From Cryptomeria japonica (Eukaryota > Streptophyta > Pinopsida > Cupressales > Cupressaceae): a DNA stretch of 64,000 nucleotides. The position numbers and the translations under genes are program-made. The notes below the pieces were generated by a model. That model made no database searches and had not been told where the DNA came from. It was given only the letters and a program-made list of their open reading frames with translations. Shown here in pieces: positions 12,396 to 23,872 of this stretch. Each line of letters begins with the position of its first letter. Position 1 is the stretch's first letter. The stretch covers positions 624,337,740-624,401,739 of the forward strand of contig NC_081415.1 of the NCBI RefSeq assembly GCF_030272615.1. The letters are read 5' to 3'.

Positions 12396-12592
12396 TTCAT
12401 CAAACATAGTTACATATTTATACATACATAATAACTGAACAACTGTCTATAATTATGGTAGTTGTGTTAATATTTAAATAATTTATTTTTAATAAAAACT
12501 AAATACTAGTAACAAAAAATTCAAATCTAAAATAAACATCTTTAGTTCATTTTTGACACATGCACAATAGAGTATAGTTCTGTTATGACTCA
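12396..12592. repeat. Dispersed module R1, copy 3 of 3
   Basis: Diverged copy of 9288-9478, with the same order of landmarks ending in 'gtatagttctgtta'. Confidence 0.5.
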
Positions 12593-12899
12593 TTCTAACA
12601 ATTGGCCCTTTTTTCTCATGAGTAACATATTATTGATAATTTTTCATTATTAATTTTATTGGTATAATCCTCATCATCTCCACTTTATTTAGAAGAATAT
12701 ATTTTGAATGTTATGTTTTTGATTGAGATAAATGGGTTTTATAGGGACTCAAAACCCAAATCCAACAAAACAAAAGCTAGTAGCATACCAGAGTCTAAAC
12801 AACTGCCAAACAACTACAAAAATAGTGAATACACCCCACAACACCTAACAAAAAGAAATGAAATGAGACCAAATAAGAAAATACCAAAAATTAAAAAAC

Positions 12900-14409
12900 T
12901 AAGAGCTTCAATGAGCTCAATATTCTTGTGAATCATTTCGTTGTTGGTATCTTCAAGCTCCTCCATGATGAACCTTGAGCTGCCTCTTTCCTATTTTTTG
13001 CTTCTAGTCCTAGTAGAGGGACCTGTAGAGTTCTACATTTCCTATGTATTAATCTCCAGGCTCTTCTTGTTCAATTTAACAACTAAAGTCAGGTCAAAAC
13101 TAACAAGATGGTCTTTTTGTATGGTGATATTTTCATTAACACTTTTAAGGCCTTCCACACTATTATACATCGCCTCTTTGCTAATCTCCACCAGTCCCAT
13201 GAGGTTTCTCTTTAATTCCTCTATACTTTATTCCAAATGGACAATCCTTGACTCCTACTCGGTTTTCATAACCCTGATATCTTTCGTTATTTTCTAAGTC
13301 ATCTTCAAGAGATTGTCAGTTTTGTCTGTGGCTGGATTCTCAGTAAAAGTGTCAACAATATCCTTTATACCCTATTTAAGAAGGTCAATTTCACTAATCA
13401 CCTAGCGGAAACATTTCTCCTAGTTGGAGGTCGAATTCACCAGGAGCATGTCAATATCCCTCTCGTCCTTTTTAAACTTTGTGTCTCCACCCTTTTCCCA
13501 GTATTATTCTTTTTCAAACTTTGAGGGCCCAACTTTTTGGGTTGAGGAATAGGAGTTTTCAACTTTTTCGCTACCCATCTAGGCTAGATTTTTGTTTTCC
13601 TACTACTAGTAGTGTCAAGAATGGGCTTCTGAGGGGGAACCTCATCCTCCAAAGGTTGATATTTTGAATCATACAAAACATGGATGTCATTCCAATCCAT
13701 GGTCATTTCACCCTCCTACTTATCAAATTCAGTATCTGAAATCACATGCACATCCTGACTAGCTAAGGGTTTCGGGTTTCTCAAAACAGGGGAGGGTTTA
13801 ACCTCATGTGCTTTAGGATACTCAATAATGAGAAGAATTAATCCCTCATGCAAAACTGGATTTTCATTATTTTTTGCATGATTTTGAATGCTATGCTCAG
13901 GAGAAGACACTAAATAGAAGGGCAACAAATTTTTTCTATCATGCCTAAAGTGATTTAAGACAGTGAAATGGTAAGAAAAAATTCTAGTATAGCAGCCATC
14001 CAAAGTTCTGTACCTCATTATAAATTCCACCATGTTCGCCCAAAGCTTCCTTTCTATTGTAGCCCTCATTTAGCATTTTTTTGACTCTGCTTCTCTTAAT
14101 CTGTTTATCATAGAAAATAGATAGGGCTTCGTCCAAATTTTTTCTTTCTCTATAGAACTTTTTTCCTTCCATATTCATCCCCATAATGTCAGCTATGAAA
14201 GACTCATCAATCCTAAATTTGGCACCATACACACTGAGCACAACTTTGTGCCAACCTTTCACAAAATTTTCCGTTAGCTTGTGGTCCCGGCCATCAATTT
14301 TTCTACCATATGGCTCCAGACCACCATCGACAACTTCCATCCATAGCTCCTTGTTTTTCTCCCATAGCCCGCATGACAATTGTTCCATTCTATTCTTCTC
14401 TCCCCCCAT
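12900..14409 (-). pseudogene. Retroelement-type long ORF relic with coiled-coil tail
   Basis: The start is near 14409 (MGGEKNRMEQLSCGLWEKN). The first 140 residues include KFRIDESFIADIMGMNMEG and YRERKNLDEALSIFYDKQ; a frameshift near 14040 leads into RYRTLDGCYTRIFSYHFTVL and LPFYLVSSPEHSI. The rest, read down to about 12900, is Lys/Glu-rich and looks like a coiled coil (for example SIEELKRNLMGLVEISKEA, MEELEDTNNEMIHKNIEL) and carries about ten stops, mostly TAG. The layout of an N-terminal helical domain followed by a charged tail parallels the relic at 58972-62325, so I place both in the same loose class of long non-polymerase ORFs in plant retroelements. No enzyme motif is visible. No LTRs could be paired with it. 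Confidence 0.5.
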
Positions 14410-14460
14410 ATAACAATTATCTATGCAATTTTTTGTATTCTCGCTAAAACCAAGCTCAAA

Positions 14461-14930
14461 CTAGTAGATAAAAAAAAAGACCAATAGGAACAATCTAGAA
14501 GGCCGACTCCACTTCTTTCTAGGAATGACTTTACTCATGTGAATTAATGGCATAATTAATGCTCTACCATTGAAAAATATTATCGGCTTCCTTCTAAGAC
14601 AGCTCGCACAAATGAAATGGGAAGGAATCCCCCTCCGTCCACCATTTGATATCAATACTAACCACGTCAAGATTTTCCACGTGATCCATAGGCATATTTC
14701 CTTCCCTAAAAATATGGAAAATTTGAATTTTGTCCAACTTGGCAATCATATCAAAGCATTTTTGAATTAGATGCTTAATTGTCCAACTAGGGGATGTCTT
14801 TTTAATCAAACAACTAATGGTGTTTAGAGAGTCACTTTCCAACTAGACCTTTTTGTACCCTCCACATTTAGCCATTTGGAGCCCAATGTAGGATGTGTTT
14901 ACCTCAAGAAAATGGTTTGTCTGAGTACCC
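14461..14930 (-). pseudogene. LINE RNase H domain fragment
   Basis: On the minus strand the reading LESDSLNTISCLIKK, HLIQKCFDMIAKL and IFHIFREGNMPMDHVEN matches the C-terminal half of the RNase H domain of plant LINE ORF2 (E-x-DS, then H-x-REGN-x-x-D). The same signature is intact at 35953-36489. The upstream part of the domain is readable to about 14930. No reverse transcriptase remains. Confidence 0.65.
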
Positions 14931-15686
14931 AGTGGGAGTGCCAATGCTGAGACAAGTCAACCATTGTGATCAGGAGAAACTCCCCCACAACCTGACGACC
15001 TAGGATTTACTTCTGAATGCTATGTTAGTTTGATTAACAAATTGAATATTTCCAAATGTTTGTTGTGATGCTTGTATGCCTCATTGGGTTTGCATTGTCA
15101 AATTTAGGTAGCTCTTCGTGCACCTTCAATTATATTTATATTAGGCTAGTTTGTTAATAGCAAGAGAAAAAATATTCACCTTATTCACATCAATCAGTGT
15201 AGGCATAAGATCTTTTGTGTTCTTTGGAATTCTTTATTCAATCATTGTGACTTTAGGTTCCCACTATATTGTTTATTGAGGTTCCTACCTAGAGATTTTT
15301 TATCTTCTTTTATGACAAAGATCATAATCGATGTTAGATATGATGCCAACTCTCTTTCTTGTCTATTGGATTGAGAGGAGAATAAATAATAGATCATTAT
15401 CAATGCCTTGAATTCTAGCTTTTAAATCAAGTCCTTCATGTCCCATACATTTTTATATTTATCGACCTCACAATCTAATATGATCAATAGTGATGAGGTG
15501 ATAATGGGGGATACTCTATTATTAGGATTAATTGAACCTTGTTGAAATATTTTTTCATTTATACTCCTCCAACTAGATACTTTCACGATTTTAATCTTCC
15601 TCAAGATATATTATCCTCAAGATCAACAAAGACAACTTCTTTTTATAATTTTTAACTTAAAACATCCACCAATCATCATGTTTTCT

Positions 15687-15805
15687 TCTTGCCAATTTTT
15701 TTTTTTTTTAACTTAGTTTTTACTATTGTTAAGTATTTTTCTTAATGATAAAATAGTTGAATGATTAACTTTTTTTTTTTGAAGTAAATTTTTTTTTCTT
15801 TTTCT
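15687..15805. repeat. Poly-T tracts
   Basis: Three T runs of 9-12 bases lie at about 15699-15710, 15770-15780 and 15789-15797. They may mark an old retroposon tail on the minus strand, but no target duplication was found. Confidence 0.4.
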
Positions 15806-15909
15806 TTTTGGGTTGTATTAATAAGATAATTGACAGAATAGTATACTCTCCTATCTGGAATCAACAAATTTTGAAATCAAAATTCTGTTTTGATAGTCAA
15901 ATTACACAA

Positions 15910-16430
15910 ACCATTGAATATTTAAAGAGACTACTTTACCTTTTCTCTTTCATTTCAAATGATTGATAAAGCAATATACTTTCCTACGATACTTTTTATA
16001 TTAACAATTAAAATACACAAACAACCCATTATTTTAGAAGAATGCTTAGTTCTTCATTCTTTTTTATGCTTGAAGTACTTCTCCTATGCAACAACAAAGA
16101 TGCTTTTTCTTTTAATTTTCATATCCGACTCTTTCTCTCCACACTATTCTTCTTGGCCTTTCGCAGAATTTTTTTTAAATTTGGGGTAGGCTCGTGTACT
16201 TTTTGTATTACAATATCATTTGTCATTATTCATGGGAATGCCAACTTCTGTCAACATTGTTGCTAATTTAATTTGATGACTTTCTGTATAATAGAACTTG
16301 TTCAACGCAAACAAAAAGAAAATACATATGTTTTGTAGATTAATATTTTTTTAAATGATTTTTTCTTTAATTTGTCTTATAAATAGTTTAATTTTGATGC
16401 ATTTTCACTTTTAAATATTCAAGAAAATTT
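15910..16430. repeat. Dispersed module R2, copy 2 of 2
   Basis: Same-orientation copy of 10318-11290 lacking the middle 450 bp; it ends near 'cattttcacttttaaat'. Confidence 0.6.
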
Positions 16431-16439
16431 TAGGAGATA

Positions 16440-17948
16440 GAAACTCAGAGCATGTTAGAAAAGATAGAAGAAAATATTATTATCAATTCAAAAGAAATAT
16501 ATTAATCATTTTTAAAAAATATAGAGATCACAAATGATAGAACTCATCCCAACATGAAAACTCAACAATAACATCCACATAAAAAATTTCTAGAGACCTC
16601 ATCTTCAACATCAACATTCAACAATAACTCTCTAAAAAAAATGTGAATCTTGACTACAGAAATCGCAATATCACAATTTAACTATTACACTACACTAAAA
16701 TTTAAAATTTAAAATTTAAAACCAAATATTAAAAGCTACTAATCTACGAAGCAAAAACTTTTAACAAAACTCTAACTTTTACAATACTTTATACATACCA
16801 AGAAGAGTAAAACAGGTGAAGTATATTACAGCACATATTGCAAGAGTGGTCCTAAGAATCAAGTAGCGTAAGAAGCATTACCAAGCTTTGGATTAGGAAG
16901 GCAGACAAGCGTGCAGCAGTAGCAGTCGAATCTCTTTTATTGCGCGATATCTACAGTCCCGATGGCTATACAATCCAACAAAAGCAAAGGCTCAGAAGCA
17001 AAGAACCCAACTCCAATTCCAATTCCAGTATGAACATAAAGTTGAAAGAGAACATCGATGAAAGCGTCTTTTTCCTCCCCTCTCTTGTAGTCTTTTTCGT
17101 TTCAAAAGACATTTCCATTACATGTCCACCTGAACTTGTTTCTTAAATTTTAGAGTCGTTGAAAACAATTATTTCAAGAAGAAAGTGATCAAATACTATT
17201 AAAAGCCATGACAGCTGAAGGTAAAAGACAATGTAGGATTAGATATAGAAGAATCTTCTTTGAAGACAGAGAAAAGGAAACTCTGAGAAGATATGTCGCG
17301 TCGAACCTTCACTTTCCTCATTATTACCATTGAGAGATTTCAAAGCAAAAGAGTCACGGAAGGAAGGAGCGAGAAGAAGAAGCAATAACAGCTAATACAG
17401 AAATGACAGCAGACGATCATTCTTGAATAATGTAGTTTTGTTTCATATGAATGAATCATATTGGAGGCATGTTCTTCCTCTCCCCACGTAACCATGGAAG
17501 ACAAAAGTGTCAAAATAGGTGTCCATAGAATATCTGTGCCAATTAATTGAGCTAAGTAATATTATATTTTGATATTTTTTATGTGAACAACTCTTAGATC
17601 ATAAGTGTAATGGAATAAATCCGGATTTGATAACTAAACAAATGCATCAACCACGTAATAATTAATTGATTTAATTTTGATTTATTTTAGAAGTGTTTTT
17701 AAATTGATAAATTTAAAGATGCTTTTAGAATGAAATATAGAAGATAATTGTATTTAATTTATAAATCAATGACAGAATATGGATGTAAAATATGTATATG
17801 ACTGATTTGATCAATATTCAAACATTGATATTTTGGGGGTGTATACTATCTCAAAATCATAAACACATAAAAAAACTTGTAAGTCGAATGTTAAAAGGGA
17901 GCCAAAGTGCAAAATAAGGCTTCCAAATGCTGAATCTAATAGGAGAGA
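16440..17948. other. AT-rich stretch without recognisable gene
   Basis: Short open frames such as 16940-17146 carry no recognisable domain. No RNA gene or LTR end was seen. Confidence 0.4.
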
Positions 17949-18718
17949 TGATGCAGAAATTTCTTACAAACTCATAAATTATTGTGGATTACGTAAACAC
18001 ATAAAATAATAAATTTAACAAATAAAAGAACAACACTAGATATATGTGGGAAAACCTTTTCCAAAAAAAAAACATACTGTAAAAGCTAGACTCATTTGTA
18101 TTAGCAGCAACACCAATAGTTACAATACAATACACAGAGCCAACACTATTCAGTAGTAGCTACAAAAGAGAATTTGATAACAATTCTAGAAACATAAGAA
18201 CGCCTTAGAAAATAACAAACTTGTTTCTCACAAAACCAAGGCATCAACATATAAATAGAGCTTAACACAAAGAAGTATGTGCCTATGGTTTCCAAAACCA
18301 TCTTCAATGCCCCAGAGAAAAGTTGTGTCACAAACAACATCTTGCCAATGTCATGGCATGTTCCACATAGAAACTTTCGAAGCAATAACACCTATCTCAT
18401 CCATAGTGATCATCTCACCAAATGTAATGTAAGTACAAAATAGATGTTTCCATGGACAAATAGGTGCCTTTCTTACCTCACACCACTTGTCAAAAGTGAA
18501 CTCAAACTATAAATGCATGTTGTCAAAAACTAACTCTCCAACACTCTTCCACCAAACTAGAAACTAGCATAGTTATAATAGAAATTCATCATAGTATCAA
18601 CATAGCAACCTATGACACTAGTTTCGTAAAATTTAGCAGTTTCAAAGTGGGTGGAAATAAAATAAATAATTAAAAAAGCATGTTTGGGATCTAATGTTGA
18701 GACACCTTAATCTCAACA
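17949..18718 (-). repeat. 3' LTR of a minus-strand Copia relic
   Basis: On the minus strand the unit starts TGTTGAGATTAAGG at 18718, directly after a purine-rich tract (gacaagtgggacaa), and its inferred end is TTTCTGCATCA at 17949. It contains AAAAGGTTTTCCCACATAT at about 18040-18060, a motif usual in Copia LTRs. The start is well supported by the neighbouring polypurine tract and RNase H; the far end is inferred from the TG...CA rule. Confidence 0.55.
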
Positions 18719-18734
18719 TTGTCCCACTTGTCAA

Positions 18735-19700
18735 AGACCAATCAAGAGTCAAAACACTCTTTCATCTACTCAAGGCCCCAAGGCCCATAGAACCAATACA
18801 CCATCTGAACTTTTCAATGCTCACTAGCTTCAATGATGCATTTGTGACATTTGCCAAAGTATCAACTTTCTCCATCTTCAATTTTCCATCTTCCACCATA
18901 ACATGCACAAAATGAAATTGTACATCAATATACATTATTCTAGTGTGGAAAGTAGGATTCTTCACTAAACAAATAGCACTCTGGCTATCACAATAGATAG
19001 TATTTTGTCTTGCATCAAAACCAACATTAGAACACAATATTTTAAGCCAAATAGATTCCTTACAAGCATGACGAGCTACTATGTACTTTTCTTCTATAGT
19101 GGATAAAGCAACTACAACTTGTTGCTTTCTCATCCAACTCACTACACCACCAAACATTGTGAAAATATATCCACTAGTGGACCTTCTATTGTTAATGTCA
19201 CTTGCATAATCTAAATCCACATATCCATGCATGCAAACTAAATGTTGAGGTACATAAGGATAACCATGAAAACACTAGGTATACTCAAAAGTACCCTTCA
19301 AATACTCGAACACTCTCTTAATCACATAATACAAACCATGGCATACATTGGAGTTCCAACAACACTCACACAAGGTATATTAGACATGTCCTCCATTTGA
19401 ATAGGAGATTTTATATATTCTACCACATAAATCTTTGTCCCCTACAACACTGAAACAACTAACTACCTACAAGTTTACATGTACAATCACTCCAACACAT
19501 AGTTAACGTGCTATGACTCATCAAAATATTTCTACTAGGTCCATCTCTAATGATCTCAATCCCAAGAATAGATCTTGTTGTACACCTAGATCTTTCATTT
19601 CAAATGCTAACCGAGGCTTCAAATATAAAATTACTCTTTTACCATTCTCAATAAATAACATAACATCCACATATAGGACCATGATAGGAATGTGACCATT
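18735..19700 (-). pseudogene. Copia reverse transcriptase C-terminus and RNase H relic
   Basis: From 19700 leftwards: FEMKDLGVQQDLFLGIEIIR (the conserved MKDLG region of Copia RT), then SVVGTPMYAMVC, then the RNase H domain at 19232-18762. That domain contains GYVDLDYASDINNRRSTSGY, ALSTIEEKYIVA, IYCDSQSAICLVKNP and FHTRIMYIDVQFHFV. These are the standard Ty1/Copia RNase H motifs, with E changed in the usual STTEAEY position (STIEEKY). Several stops and frame breaks occur. Gag, protease, integrase and most of RT are missing. Confidence 0.8.
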
Positions 19701-19759
19701 TTAAGATTTATGGATGAGTTTTTCTTTACCATCTATAATTTTTCTACTCTTTTATATGA

Positions 19760-19995
19760 TAACTAGAGTGTCATACATATTTCTCATAGCGTAGTGGAGC
19801 ATCAATGTACTAAGCATATTGAGATCTACATGCACTTTATTGGGTAGGTCATTCAAGATGGTGTTCTTTCTTTAGAATATTTTCCTGTTGAGCGACAAGT
19901 TGCAAACATTTTCACTAAAGCTTTAGCTTCTCCATACTATCTTCAATCACAATCACTATTAGGGGTGAAGCAATTTGTCCTTAGGGGCTCTTGAC
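19760..19995 (+). pseudogene. Copia RNase H C-terminal relic, plus strand
   Basis: One frame reads TKHIEIYMHFIG, one stop (TAG), VIQDGVLSLEYFPVERQ, VANIFTKALASPYYLQ, QSLLGVKQFVLRGS and TGA. This is the end of Copia RNase H (KHIEID-HFI ... DIFTKAL ... LGV). It lies head-to-head with the minus-strand Copia relic at 18735-19700 and belongs to another element. Confidence 0.75.
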
Positions 19996-20480
19996 GAGTC
20001 CTCTTTCCTTACACATTTTTGTCTTTTGGAGAAGAGTTTTCTCCTATGGTTTTCTCTTCTTTTCTAAATTGCATTGTAGTTGTACATGGGAACCTTCTAT
20101 GGCATAGTTTCTAGGATGCATAATGCATCTCTTCGTACATATATTCTTAAGTAAACTTGGGTAAAATCATTTACTTATTTTTTTGTTAGTCACTGCTTTC
20201 ATGTTCATTAGGTGGAACTTGGTCACTGCTCCCATGTTCATCACATGTTCCTCCTTACTATATATACAATGTTCATTATACATTTCCATATCTGAATCAC
20301 CTTGATGCAATGAGTTCACTAATTGGTGAAATAAATTCTCATGTTGCTTCTTGTTGTTCTTATGGAGTTTTGGTCTACAGGTCTGGATCCTAGGTGCATC
20401 AACATGAGAAAGGCTTGCACCTAAAAACTAGGAGAAGAACCATATAACCTGAAAAATGCACAAACAATTAGTTAAAAACT
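19996..20480. other. Probable 3' sequence of the plus-strand Copia relic
   Basis: Non-coding sequence following the RNase H end; likely polypurine tract and LTR remains, but no LTR edges could be defined. Confidence 0.3.
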
Positions 20481-20499
20481 AGGTTTGATATGAATTTTA

Positions 20500-22270
20500 C
20501 TATTCCAAGTCATTCACAATCTTAGCATATTTGAGAATATCTACACGAGTGAATATTTTCTTGCCATTAATGAGATTTATTTAAGTATTGGATAAGAAAT
20601 TAACTATTTTGTTTCCTCCTCTAAAATAGTGAGTGATTTGATAATTTTGAAAATAAGATGAGATTTCATAAGCCTCTAGAAAAATATTTTGGTCTCGAAT
20701 TTAAAAATTCCTTATGAAATAAGGTATTGATTGTAATTTGTGAGTCACTTTCTTTGAATACTTGTTCAAAGTTTGACTGTTTAGACAAGTTAAGTCCAAT
20801 TAGAAGAGCCTTGACTTCTGCTAAATTATTGGCGACCTCAAATAACTTTGTTTCCATTGCTGAAATTACTTTTCCCTAGCGTATCTATATAACAACTCCC
20901 ATCTAGGATTTTGTTTTGTAGATCCACTAGAGTTGAGCTTAATGAAACCAAGGGGTGAGGGGGTCCATTAATTCTAATTTTTGTTTATCTTACTAGATAT
21001 GTTGTTCAGAAGATGTCTTTTGAATGGCATGGAAATATTTTCCCAATTCAATAGGAGATTAGAATATCTTGAAGTGAATAAAGCTGATATATTTTTGTTC
21101 CTCATCATGAAATCCCTAACATTTTTTGAAATAGAATCCTTTATACCTTCAATAACTTTATCTAATAATTTTGATTTACCTTTGAATATTATTTTATTTC
21201 TCTTCTACCATAGTTTACATATTATTATAGGGGATATACACTCCAGCTGATTACAAAATATGACTCTTGGTTCAAAAGAGGCCAGTATTCTAGAACTTCC
21301 TTGAGAGAATTTACGAGAGGAGCTGACCAATTCAATTTTTACTTTAACTAGTTCCAACAATTTTGACAAAATTGGCAGTGGTGTAGAAGGTGATGAATTA
21401 TTTCAATTTCAGAATTACATACAACATGATTGAAATTATTAGCTATTCCAATTGTGATAGATGAAAGCCCAAAAAAGATTTTATGTTTCAGCACAAACTA
21501 GATGAATACCCTTGTCTTAGGTAGCACTACATCATTCAAGTAGAATGAAAAATATCTTGAGATTTGTGATACACCTTGACATATTAAAAATTCAAATCCT
21601 CATTTTACATTATATGAACCTGATGATGAATGTACGTAGATCAAGAAATCTAATTCTGAATTTATGTGCATATCTCTCTATTGAAGTAGTGTTTGGAGAA
21701 ATTTTGTTTATCATTTGAAAATGGAAAGTTTGAAAAATATCTTCATTGAAATTATGAAATATTATTCTCATGATGGATAATGAAATTGTCTTTAACTTAA
21801 GATCCACATTGGGATTAAAGAAATTACTTTTCTTTTGAGAAAGAGTAAATGTTGGTCAATGGTGGGTATCCATTCCAAGAATATTTCTAGAACATTTACT
21901 TTCTTCCATCTTTAATTATTGAAGAAAAATAGATAGGGTAAGACCACTTCTCTACAATTTTTCATGAAATTCCACATTTTAGATTGTTGAGGTGGATTGG
22001 TCACACTGATTCTTCTTTGAGGATCATTTGTATCAAGGTATTTGTTGAATGATTTTTGCCCATTTTTAATTTGGTCTTGAATAAAAAATGCATAATAACT
22101 TTTCTCCTAGAGCCATGTTTCTTGCCTCTGAATAATGGAGGCCTGATCAACCATCTACTTTGGTTTTTCATTAATTACCCCACGAAACCAAAGGAATTTT
22201 TATTTTTTTTAATGCAGATGCCCTCTCCAAAGGAATTTCTCACTTTCCATTCAATATCTAAAAGAGCACC
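20500..22270 (-). pseudogene. LINE ORF2 3' half relic (zinc finger and RNase H)
   Basis: Minus-strand reading from 22270: EWKVRNSFGEGICI, NSFGFVG, then about 21420-21380 CNSEIEIIHHLLHHCQFCQNC, the C-x-x-x...H-x4-C finger after the RT (its first CxxC is lost). It continues with ERNKIIFKGKSKLL near 21200, GFIKLNSSGSTKQNP near 20950 (RNase H start, D of NFDGSS changed to N-S-S), and NNLAEVKALLIGLNL and FKESDSQITINTL at 20857-20720. Order and motifs equal those of the LINE at 35.9-45.5 kb. Many stops. The RT palm itself is not present. Confidence 0.65.
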
Positions 22271-22289
22271 TGTTGTAATTTGAAGAAAT

Positions 22290-22424
22290 TGTTGGTGTTG
22301 GAAATAAGTCACACCTGCATTGAGGATGGATTGGTCCAAGAGGGGCTAGTAGCTTAGTGGTAGAGAACTCTAGCAGCGTATGGAAGGTCCTAGGTTCGAG
22401 TCCTAGCTGGTCCATGTCTCAACA
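22290..22424 (+). repeat. TRIM 5' LTR
   Basis: 135 bp, TGTTGG...CTCAACA; followed at once by the PBS. Confidence 0.85.
22345..22413 (+). promoter_or_regulatory. tRNA-like pol III promoter in TRIM 5' LTR
   Basis: TAGCTTAGTGG fits the A-box consensus TRGYNNARNNG, and GGTTCGAGTCC fits the B-box consensus GGTTCGANTCC. They are spaced as in tRNA genes, with a T-stem CCTAG/CTAGG around the B box. A proper acceptor stem does not form, so it is called tRNA-like, not a tRNA gene. Confidence 0.7.
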
Positions 22425-22437
22425 TGGTATCAGAGCT
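22425..22437 (+). other. TRIM primer-binding site
   Basis: TGGTATCAGAGCT, complementary to the 3' end of initiator tRNA-Met, directly after the LTR. Confidence 0.85.
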
Positions 22438-22488
22438 AGGTCCAGGCTAGGAGGCCCAAGCACATGAGAGGTGTGGCTTAAGGGGGGC

Positions 22489-22623
22489 TGTTGGTGTTGG
22501 AAATAAGTCACACCCAGATTGATGATGGACTCATCTAAGAGGGGCCAATAGCTCAGTGGTAGAGCACTCTAGCAGCATATGGAAGGTCCTAGGTTCGAAT
22601 CCTAGCTAGTCCATGTCTCAACA
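22489..22623 (+). repeat. TRIM 3' LTR with tRNA-like segment
   Basis: 135 bp, preceded by a polypurine tract. Its A box TAGCTCAGTGG and B box GGTTCGAATCC match the pol III consensus at every fixed position, and GCTC/GAGC forms a D-arm stem. Confidence 0.8.
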
Positions 22624-22868
22624 TAAATGACATGATGTAGTTTGGTATTACTGAAAGGACTGATTGTATCATTAACATTACATTAAATTATATTTACTAA
22701 TATAAATAGATTTAAATTTTATTGTATTTACATTGCTTTTTTTCATAATACAATTTTTTTATTATAATTTCTTATTCCATCTAATTTTTATATTTAAATT
22801 TTAAACTTCTTATCACTATTTATAGAGTTCTTTAAAAATAACAATTTATAGAATAAATAATTCTACAT

Positions 22869-23020
22869 TAACATATGATTATACTCCAATCCTCGTTGCC
22901 ATTAAAGAATATCTCTCTGCATTAATGATAAACCTATTGCTATTATAGAATTTCTCTCCACATTAACATATGATTATACTCCACTCCTTGCTACCATAGT
23001 AGAATATCTCTTTGCTATTT
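22869..23020. repeat. Tandem duplication of a ~92-bp unit
   Basis: 'cattaacatatgattatact' followed by '...gaatatctct' occurs twice (about 22869 and 22961), with the second copy shorter. The sequence between the TRIM and the LINE is otherwise featureless. Confidence 0.55.
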
Positions 23021-23049
23021 ATTTTTTTCCTAATATTTTTTCCACCTCT

Positions 23050-23788
23050 CCCGAGAATAAGTTATTTAATACCATATTTATTGCTCTTATTCTAAAATCA
23101 ACTTCCCCAAATTCTTTTGTAGATTTTATAACTATTTCCTTATGTAACAGTGTTTATAAAATTTTCACAAAGCCTATCTCACTAAGATTAGCTAAATTGA
23201 TTCCCAAATTAATTTTGGAAGAACAAGGAGGGTTTGTTCTAGGAAAGGAGACAACTGAGAGGGCTTTAATAGCACATGAGGGTTTGCATTCTGTAAGTCA
23301 TCAAAAATATGAGGTCATGATAATTAAATTGGATATGATGAAATATTATGATCTAGGGTAAGCTATAAATTTCTAGGGTAGGTGTTGTTGTGTTTTAGAT
23401 TTTCAAAGAAATAGATTAAGTGGATTATCTCTTTTATTTCAGAGCCTATGTTTTTAGTTCTTGTAAATGGGAGCCCTTATAGGTTCTTTTCTTCTTCTCA
23501 AGGGGTGAGATAAGGAGACCCTGTGTCTCCCTTTTTGTTCATTATCATGGTAGAGGCCCTTAGTAGATCTATCTTTGCTCATTGTCATAGGAATACTTGG
23601 AAAAGGATAAAGTTTCCCAAGACAAATTACTCATCTTTTCTTTGCAGATGATAAAGTGTTTTTTTTAGGAAGCTTTGATGAGAGCTGATAAGGTTATTAA
23701 GTGTGGTTTGGATAAGTATTATAATATCTATGGGAAGAAGGTGAATACTTCCATATCAAGGGTTTTCTTCTCAATTTTTTCCTGTATT
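23050..23788 (+). pseudogene. LINE ORF2 reverse transcriptase, part 1
   Basis: Motifs in order: FVDFITISLCN, VYKIFTKPISLRLAKLIPKL, EEQGGFVLGKETTERALIAH, IIKLDMMKYYD (first catalytic Asp), QGVR-stop-GDPVSPFLFIIM with TAA where Gln stands in relatives, and FFADDKVFFLG (the FADD catalytic box, intact). This is the palm of a plant L1-type LINE RT. It is split after 23793 by a complete Copia element and resumes at 31586. Frame breaks occur between motifs. Confidence 0.8.
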
Positions 23789-23793
23789 GTTAC
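23789..23793. other. Target-site duplication of the Copia element, left copy
   Basis: GTTAC immediately before the 5' LTR; the identical GTTAC follows the 3' LTR at 31586-31590. Confidence 0.95.
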
Positions 23794-23821
23794 TGTTAAT
23801 GCATGATAACTTTGGTAAGAT

Positions 23822-23872
23822 AAATGATTGAATGAGAGATAAATGAAGTCTCTCATTCAATCATTTATCCTA
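23822..23872. repeat. Perfect hairpin in Copia 5' LTR
   Basis: 21-bp arms beginning GATAAATGATTG and ending CAATCATTTATC, loop TAAATGAAG. It is fully conserved in the 3' LTR at about 30768-30818, although the surrounding LTR sequence has diverged. Confidence 0.9.

Larger units (their letters stand above)
22290..22623 (+). mobile_element. TRIM: miniature LTR retrotransposon with tRNA-like LTRs
   Basis: The 334-bp unit has two 135-bp direct terminal repeats (22290-22424 and 22489-22623), each starting TGTTGGTGTTGG and ending TCTCAACA, with about 10% difference. Between them are a PBS (TGGTATCAGAGCT, 22425-22437), about 40 bp of filler, and a polypurine tract (TTAAGGGGGGC, 22478-22488). There is no coding capacity. 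Flanks GAAAT and TAAAT are a possible 5-bp target duplication with one mismatch. Each LTR holds a tRNA-like segment with an A box and B box (see separate entries). It depends on another element's reverse transcriptase. The nearby complete Copia has the same PBS. Confidence 0.85.

Noticed and set aside
22345-22413. A genuine tRNA gene
   Set aside because: A and B boxes and the T-stem are present, but no acceptor stem or clean anticodon arm forms, and the segment lies inside a TRIM LTR.
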